From Desulfoscipio geothermicus (GTDB taxonomy: Bacteria; Bacillota; Desulfotomaculia; Desulfotomaculales; Desulfallaceae), in contig JAENYF010000021.1 of assembly GCA_016841905.1 (NCBI GenBank), forward strand, positions 1-55,843: a stretch of 55,843 nt of DNA, in the 5' to 3' direction. Every line of letters starts with the position of its first letter. Position 1 is the first letter of the stretch. The notes under the pieces were generated by a model. It was not told the DNA's origin. It saw only the letters and a list, made by a program, of their open reading frames with translations, and did not search any database. Shown piece after piece: positions 51,370-55,843 of the stretch. The position numbers were made by a program, and so were the translations under genes.

Positions 51370-54120
51370 CTATTCCGCTTTAGCGGACAAGTCATTCAAA
51401 GTTTCTTTTAATTTACCAATTGTCTCACCATAACCAGCCCAGTCGCCATTTTGTAGTTTACCTTGTGCTTCATTGTATAAGTTGTTCGCAGTTTTAATTA
51501 AATCATTAATTGTCGTTGTTGGCGGTTCGTTTGTGTCCGGTTGCTGCTGCTGATTATCCGGTGTAGTATCATTTACTGCCGTACCGAAGATTTTGTTTAA
51601 AGCGATGTCCAGCGTAGGCTCCATGACGATCCTATCATTATGGGCCACAATTACCCGGCGTAGCTCCGGCATTCTGCTCTGTTCGGATTGCAAATACAGC
51701 GGCTCAACATATAGTAAAGCGTCCATGACCGGAATAACCAGCAGATTGCCCCTGATGACCGATGAACCCCGCTGGTTCCATAGGGTCAGCTGTTGAGAAA
51801 TTACAGTATCCTGGTCAATACGGGCTTCTATTTGCATTGGACCGTAGACTAATTCTTGCTTAGGGAATTCGTACACTATTAGCTCGCCGTAATTAGGTTC
51901 ATCACACCTGGCTGCCATCCAGCCAATCATATTTGTTTTGTTGTTAGGCGTGAAAGGCAAAATTAAAACATATTCAGCTTTTTCACTTTCCGGCAACCTG
52001 ATTATATTGTAATAAGCCTCCATCACTACTTCTTCATCATAATGTTTCTCAGTTGGTATATTCCATTTATCCTCTTGGTTATATAATACCTCGGTATTGG
52101 TCATGTGGTAAACTGCATATTTTTCTGCTTGAATATTAAAAATGTCTTCAGGATATCGGATATGTCTTTTTAAATCCTCAGGCATAACACTTAGCGGCTT
52201 AAAAACACTAGGAAATATCTTAGCATAAGCTTGGATTATTGGGTCCTTGGCATCTGCAATATAAAAATCTACCTGTCCGGTATAAGCATTGACGACCACC
52301 TTTACTGAATTGCGGATGTAGTTGAACCCTCCTTTGAATGGCTCGGAATAGGGATACATATTCGTGGTAGTATAAGCATCCCATATCCAGTGCAGTACAC
52401 CGGCATCATCCAGTACTATATACGGGTCACCGTCGTAATTTAGAAAAGGCGCTAGTTTGGGTACTCTTTCCTGTATATTGCGGTAATACAGTATTTGACT
52501 GTCGTTCTTCAGGTCACTGGCCAGCAGCATTTTATAATCGTTAAAAGCCAGGGCAAAAATAGCTTTGCGCAGTAATCCATTGACCGGCACACCGCTTTTA
52601 CCTTCGTAGGTCGTGTATGCATTTTCAGTGCCTACAGGGTAATCAAATTCCTCGGCTTTGGTGTTAACTAGCACATAGTTATTGGTTAGTTCGCCAAAGT
52701 ATATTTCAGGTCGTGTTACATTTAAGTCCACTGTGCTACTGGGAGGGATGTTTTTGATAAATAACTCCGGCAATCCTTCCGAAGTCATTTTATTGACCGG
52801 GTTCATGGTTATGCCATGACCATGGGTGTATTTAAGTCGCTGGTTAATCCAGGTTTTGGCTGTATCCGGTAATTGCGCCTGATCAAGTTCTCTGGCTGCC
52901 AGCATGACCTGACGGTATTCTCCGTTAATTGGATAACGGTCGATATCAATATTTTTCAGTTCGTAATAAGGTCTGATCTCTTGCAATTGTTGATAGGTCT
53001 CCTGCAATGGTCGCCAGTCCCAAAGTCTAATGTTGTTAACGGTATCCCGGTTGTTTTCAATATCAGTGTTGCTCAGCACTTGCCCCGCAGGAAATCTTTT
53101 AGTTTCCATTTGATTAAGATTAAAAGCCATCCGGGTGTATTTAATGGAATTGGCAATGTATGGTGATTCTTTGTTCAGTTCATTTGGTTTGACGATTAGG
53201 TTTTGAATTAACGATGGATATATGCTGCCTAAAACAATTGATGCTAAAAACAATGCACCAATGCTGTATAGGATTAGTTTAAACCGACGCATAAATAAAT
53301 TAATGATGATGACTAGGGCAATGACCAGCGCAATAAAGAAGAGAGCTTTATAGGCCAGCAACCGGGCATGAATATCTGTATAACCCGGCCCGAAGGTAAC
53401 ACCGTTGCTAGAATATAGAAGCATGTATTGTTCCAATCGGTAACCCCAAGCACGCACGATGAAAAAGAGCGCAGCTAAAAAGGACAAATGAAGCCTGGCC
53501 GCAGTAGAGTTAAATAGCTTGCTGAAACCTTCATTGCTGGCTTCAGCCAAAAAGTATACTATGGTGATGGTGAAAGCGGCGAGAATAATAAACCAGGTTA
53601 ATAGACGGTACAGGAATTGGTAAAAGGGCAAGTTAAAAACATACGTGCCGATCTCTTTATTAAAGATGGGATCGGTGATACCAAAGACCGTACTATTTAA
53701 ATACTTTTGTAAAATAACCCAGTCACCAGTTACTGCTGTACTAACAAATATACCAAGGGCTATGCTAATGGCCAGGTAAAGCATGGTGAGCAGGCGTGGA
53801 GTTAAATACTTATTCAAAGGTGATTCATAAATGGTAATGACATCATCTTCCGTTTTATTAACCTGCCGGTTGTTGATGCTCTGGAGAACAGGTTTTCTGG
53901 TCAACATTAAATTTATAAAAACAAATACAAATGTGGTTAAGCCAACCAATGTCCGCAGGCCTATTTCGGAGACTAAGATGGTGATAAACGTACTACTATA
54001 GCCTAGGGACTTGAACCACAACCAGTCAACATAAATGTTGGCACCCCACTTGGCTAGGAGCAAAAAAATCACTAAAACTGTGATGACTGTAGTGGATAGC
54101 CACTTAATACCTTTTTCCAA
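51370..54120 (-). CDS. UPF0182 family membrane protein
   Basis: A 916-residue protein of the UPF0182 family, conserved in actinobacteria and anaerobic Firmicutes, function unknown. Seven hydrophobic spans occupy the first 310 residues (for example TTVITVLVIFLLLAKWGANI, LTFVFVFINLMLTRKP-like and LILYSIGALFLASIVLGSIY). A large region of about 540 residues follows, with family motifs TKTWINQRLKYTHGHGITMN and HGITMNPVNKMTSEGLPELF, YVIL-PF-like VLILPFTPNNKTNMIGWMAA, and QRGSSVIRGNLLVIPVMDAL. The end is a Q/P/T-rich linker and a helical tail. TTG start behind AAAGGAGGAG. Confidence 0.93.
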   Translation of the reverse strand: MEKGIKWLSTTVITVLVIFLLLAKWGANIYVDWLWFKSLGYSSTFITILVSEIGLRTLVGLTTFVFVFINLMLTRKPVLQSINNRQVNKTEDDVITIYESPLNKYLTPRLLTMLYLAISIALGIFVSTAVTGDWVILQKYLNSTVFGITDPIFNKEIGTYVFNLPFYQFLYRLLTWFIILAAFTITIVYFLAEASNEGFSKLFNSTAARLHLSFLAALFFIVRAWGYRLEQYMLLYSSNGVTFGPGYTDIHARLLAYKALFFIALVIALVIIINLFMRRFKLILYSIGALFLASIVLGSIYPSLIQNLIVKPNELNKESPYIANSIKYTRMAFNLNQMETKRFPAGQVLSNTDIENNRDTVNNIRLWDWRPLQETYQQLQEIRPYYELKNIDIDRYPINGEYRQVMLAARELDQAQLPDTAKTWINQRLKYTHGHGITMNPVNKMTSEGLPELFIKNIPPSSTVDLNVTRPEIYFGELTNNYVLVNTKAEEFDYPVGTENAYTTYEGKSGVPVNGLLRKAIFALAFNDYKMLLASDLKNDSQILYYRNIQERVPKLAPFLNYDGDPYIVLDDAGVLHWIWDAYTTTNMYPYSEPFKGGFNYIRNSVKVVVNAYTGQVDFYIADAKDPIIQAYAKIFPSVFKPLSVMPEDLKRHIRYPEDIFNIQAEKYAVYHMTNTEVLYNQEDKWNIPTEKHYDEEVVMEAYYNIIRLPESEKAEYVLILPFTPNNKTNMIGWMAARCDEPNYGELIVYEFPKQELVYGPMQIEARIDQDTVISQQLTLWNQRGSSVIRGNLLVIPVMDALLYVEPLYLQSEQSRMPELRRVIVAHNDRIVMEPTLDIALNKIFGTAVNDTTPDNQQQQPDTNEPPTTTINDLIKTANNLYNEAQGKLQNGDWAGYGETIGKLKETLNDLSAKAE

Positions 54121-54180
54121 TAAATCTCCTCCTTTATTACTGCGAGGACGTGAGATGGCTATTTAATTAGCCAAATAGAG

Positions 54181-54378
54181 TTACATTGGTTTTGTGCCTT
54201 TTCTAGTATCATCTGCCTCATGGCGTATTTTTGCTTCACACATCTGGCAAAAAGAAGGTGTTTTTTTAGGCATGTCTTCGTCGTCGTCATCATCATCAAG
54301 GAAATGGTTTTTATTTTCTACTACTATCTGGTCTGGATCAAACATTTTTCCGCACATGATACATTTCTTAATAGCCAT
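54181..54378 (-). CDS. Small zinc-ribbon protein with acidic tract
   Basis: A 65-residue protein with two C-x-x-C pairs (KKCIMCGKMFDP and SFCQMCEAKIRHE) that should bind one zinc, separated by an acidic run (six D, then ED). The ATG after CGGAGGTGAG is clearly the start; the longer frame has no site. Similar proteins with the same layout occur in related Peptococcaceae, with no known function. It is upstream of UPF0182 on the same strand, 60 bases away. Confidence 0.82.
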   Translation of the reverse strand: MAIKKCIMCGKMFDPDQIVVENKNHFLDDDDDDEDMPKKTPSFCQMCEAKIRHEADDTRKGTKPM

Positions 54379-54640
54379 TTTACTCACCTCCGGTCCAGTT
54401 ATGTTATAATAGCTTAATATTCTCCGCCGAAAGTATGATTCCTGCCTGATTTGTCTTTGGACAGGTGAAAACATCATCTCTAGCATGTTAAATTTAGAAT
54501 CCAGTTTTTATAACCTGCTGGTTGATAAATAAACATACACTCGATGTCTAAGGAACGGGTTGTTTTCATAATATTATGTAAACCAACTTCCTTTTTCCTG
54601 CTAGAACTTGTCTATTATTTGGCTAGAGAGAATTTGTAGT

Positions 54641-54677
54641 TTGGTGGAGTAACCATGCTAACCGGTTACTCCACCAA
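54641..54677 (-). terminator. Hairpin after D-Ala-D-Ala ligase gene
   Basis: A perfect 14-bp stem TTGGTGGAGTAACC/GGTTACTCCACCAA with a nine-base loop just past the ligase stop on the minus strand. The T tail is poor, but the stem is very strong. Confidence 0.75.
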
Positions 54678-54693
54678 TTTGCGCAGCTTGGAG

Positions 54694-55629
54694 TTATTTG
54701 TCCATCGCCAATTCAACCACTTTAGCCACCAGTGTTTCAAAGTCTATGCCTGCTGCTCTGGCGGCATCGGGGAAAAGGCTGGTTTCGGTCATGCCAGGTA
54801 TTGTGTTAATCTCTAAAATGTATGGCTGGCCATTCTGGTCAACCATGAAATCAACCCGGGACAGTCCCCGACAGCCAATGGCCAGGTAAGTTTTATAGGC
54901 TAGGTCTTTGATTGTTTGCTGTACACTGTCCGGTAGACGGGGCGGAATAATATGATTACTTAGTCCCACGGTGTATTTGGCTGTATAATCGTAAACCCCT
55001 GTGGTGGAAAATATTTCAATCAAGGGCAGTACTTCCGGTGTTTCATTGCCTAGTATGGAGGCTGTTACTTCGATACCATCCACCATCTTTTCCACCAGTA
55101 TAGTGGGATCATATTGAAAAGCTTGCTCGATAGCGCCGCTAATTTCGTCCTGGTGATGCAGAAACGAAATACCGATAGTAGAACCCTGGGTGGGTGCTTT
55201 AATAACCACTGGCAAGCCCATAGATATTATTTTAGCGCTGATATTTCCGGCTGCTTCATTACTGTACTCATTGCGTGTGATCGTGAAAAATTTAGGAGTG
55301 GGCAACCCCTCATATAGTAATATTTTTTTTGTGGCAATCTTGTTTATAGCAATGGCACTTGCTAAGACCTTAGAACCGGTATATGGTATATCCAGCATCT
55401 CGAGAAGACCTTGAATAGTGCCATCCTCTCCGTATTTGCCATGCAAGGCGATAAAAGCAAGGTCAATGTTTTGGTTTTTTAAATTCTCCGCTATATTTTT
55501 ATCTACATCAATTTTTACTGCATCATAACCAGTAGCTTGTAATGCTTGATAAATAGCTTCCCCGGTGCGCAGGGAAACCTCCCTTTCCGCTGAACGCCCG
55601 CCCAGTAAAACACCAATTTTGGGGCCCAT
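54694..55629 (-). CDS. ddl: D-alanine--D-alanine ligase
   Basis: Makes D-Ala-D-Ala for peptidoglycan precursors; 311 residues, an ATP-grasp enzyme. Motifs are IGVLLGGRSAEREVSLRTGE (active-site Glu/Ser), IALHGKYGEDGTIQGLLEML, PVVIKAPTQGSTIGISFLHH, VYDYTAKYTVGLSNHIIPP and DFMVDQNGQPYILEINTIPG followed by MTETSLFP. The tyrosine in Y-T-A-K-Y fits the D-Ala-D-Ala specificity, not D-lactate. ATG behind GGAGGTGGC. No mur gene is adjacent in the window. Confidence 0.96.
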   Translation of the reverse strand: MGPKIGVLLGGRSAEREVSLRTGEAIYQALQATGYDAVKIDVDKNIAENLKNQNIDLAFIALHGKYGEDGTIQGLLEMLDIPYTGSKVLASAIAINKIATKKILLYEGLPTPKFFTITRNEYSNEAAGNISAKIISMGLPVVIKAPTQGSTIGISFLHHQDEISGAIEQAFQYDPTILVEKMVDGIEVTASILGNETPEVLPLIEIFSTTGVYDYTAKYTVGLSNHIIPPRLPDSVQQTIKDLAYKTYLAIGCRGLSRVDFMVDQNGQPYILEINTIPGMTETSLFPDAARAAGIDFETLVAKVVELAMDK

Positions 55630-55709
55630 TAAGCCACCTCCGAGATTGTAATTGTTTAATATATATTCGGTCGCGATATTTAAAATCCTTTATAAGACAC
55701 AAATTTCCC

Positions 55710-55738
55710 TTGACTGACCGGAAATATTATTTTATAAT
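55710..55738 (+). promoter_or_regulatory. Promoter of tRNA-Trp
   Basis: TTGACT, 17 bases, TATAAT: one mismatch from consensus, 29 bases before the tRNA. Confidence 0.85.
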
Positions 55739-55767
55739 TATTTTTGTTATTGTTGTTAAGCAGTTTT

Positions 55768-55843
55768 AGGGGAGTAGCTCAAGTGGTAGAGCAACGGTCT
55801 CCAAAACCGTGGGCTGCGGGTTCAAGTCCTGTCTCCCCTGCCA
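55768..55843 (+). tRNA. trnW: tRNA-Trp (anticodon CCA)
   Basis: A 76-base cloverleaf with acceptor stem AGGGGAG/CTCCCCT and D arm GTAGCTCAAGTGGTAGAGCA. The anticodon stem is ACGGT/ACCGT around loop CTCCAAA (anticodon CCA), and the T arm contains GGTTCAAGTCC. Discriminator G and encoded CCA end exactly at the window edge, so further tRNA or other genes may follow. Confidence 0.97.

Overview
The window looks like a chromosome segment of a low-GC, Gram-positive, spore-forming strict anaerobe. The best fit is the Desulfotomaculum/Pelotomaculum branch of the Peptococcaceae. This rests on several sporulation genes (spoVS, ytrH/ytrI, spoVK), the order mutS-mutL-miaA-hfq, CoA-linked beta-oxidation with a membrane Etf oxidoreductase, class I fumarase, a biotin-dependent carboxyltransferase, and small genes typical of that group. 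The species assignment is an inference from gene content; no rRNA is present.

Layout. About 0-9.96 kb (+): the end of spoVS, a dipeptidase, a PHP phosphoesterase, a ruined aminotransferase, a small coiled-coil protein, ytrH-ytrI, a small HTH protein, guaB, a 466-residue winged-helix/coiled-coil protein and a cysteine-desulfurase-like enzyme. About 10-13.3 kb (-): three genes of a 2-hydroxyacyl-CoA dehydratase activase system plus a small membrane protein. About 13.5-15.1 kb: a decayed DUF3786-like gene, a NUDIX hydrolase and minC. About 15.5-24.6 kb (+): two fatty-acid modules. The first is acyl-CoA dehydrogenase, EtfB, EtfA and a membrane FeS oxidoreductase; the second is thiolase, hydroxybutyryl-CoA dehydrogenase and crotonase. 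Together they cover butyryl-CoA to acetyl-CoA, with an electron route to the membrane. About 24.7-26.4 kb is a graveyard of mobile DNA: a group II intron 5' part, its broken reverse transcriptase, and a decayed zinc-ribbon transposase-like gene. About 26.4-40.2 kb (+): miaB, a Cys-rich mini-protein, mutS, a HyuA-like ATPase, a histone-deacetylase-like hydrolase, mutL, miaA, hfq, spoVK, a methionine gamma-lyase-like enzyme and a LysR regulator. About 40.3-40.9 kb (-) is a full-length but dead lexA that still has an SOS box beside it. About 41-45.3 kb (+) holds fumarase alpha and beta, a sucC scar, a methylmalonyl-CoA carboxyltransferase/decarboxylase alpha subunit, a small gamma-like protein and a biotin carrier. 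This looks like a collapsed propionate (methylmalonyl-CoA) operon. About 46-55.6 kb (-): a DUF2179 protein, glycosyltransferase, secreted protein, radical SAM protein, phosphofructokinase, alpha/beta hydrolase, two small proteins, a UPF0182 membrane protein and D-Ala-D-Ala ligase. The window closes with tRNA-Trp behind a near-consensus promoter.

The most notable theme is gene decay at otherwise conserved loci: an aminotransferase, a DUF3786 gene, lexA, sucC and mobile elements all carry several independent lesions. Intact housekeeping and energy genes lie in between. Other points to follow up are a fumarase gene whose only well-placed start codon is ATT, a promoter enclosed by a 10-bp inverted repeat in front of the acyl-CoA dehydrogenase, and a HyuA/deacetylase pair wedged between mutS and mutL.
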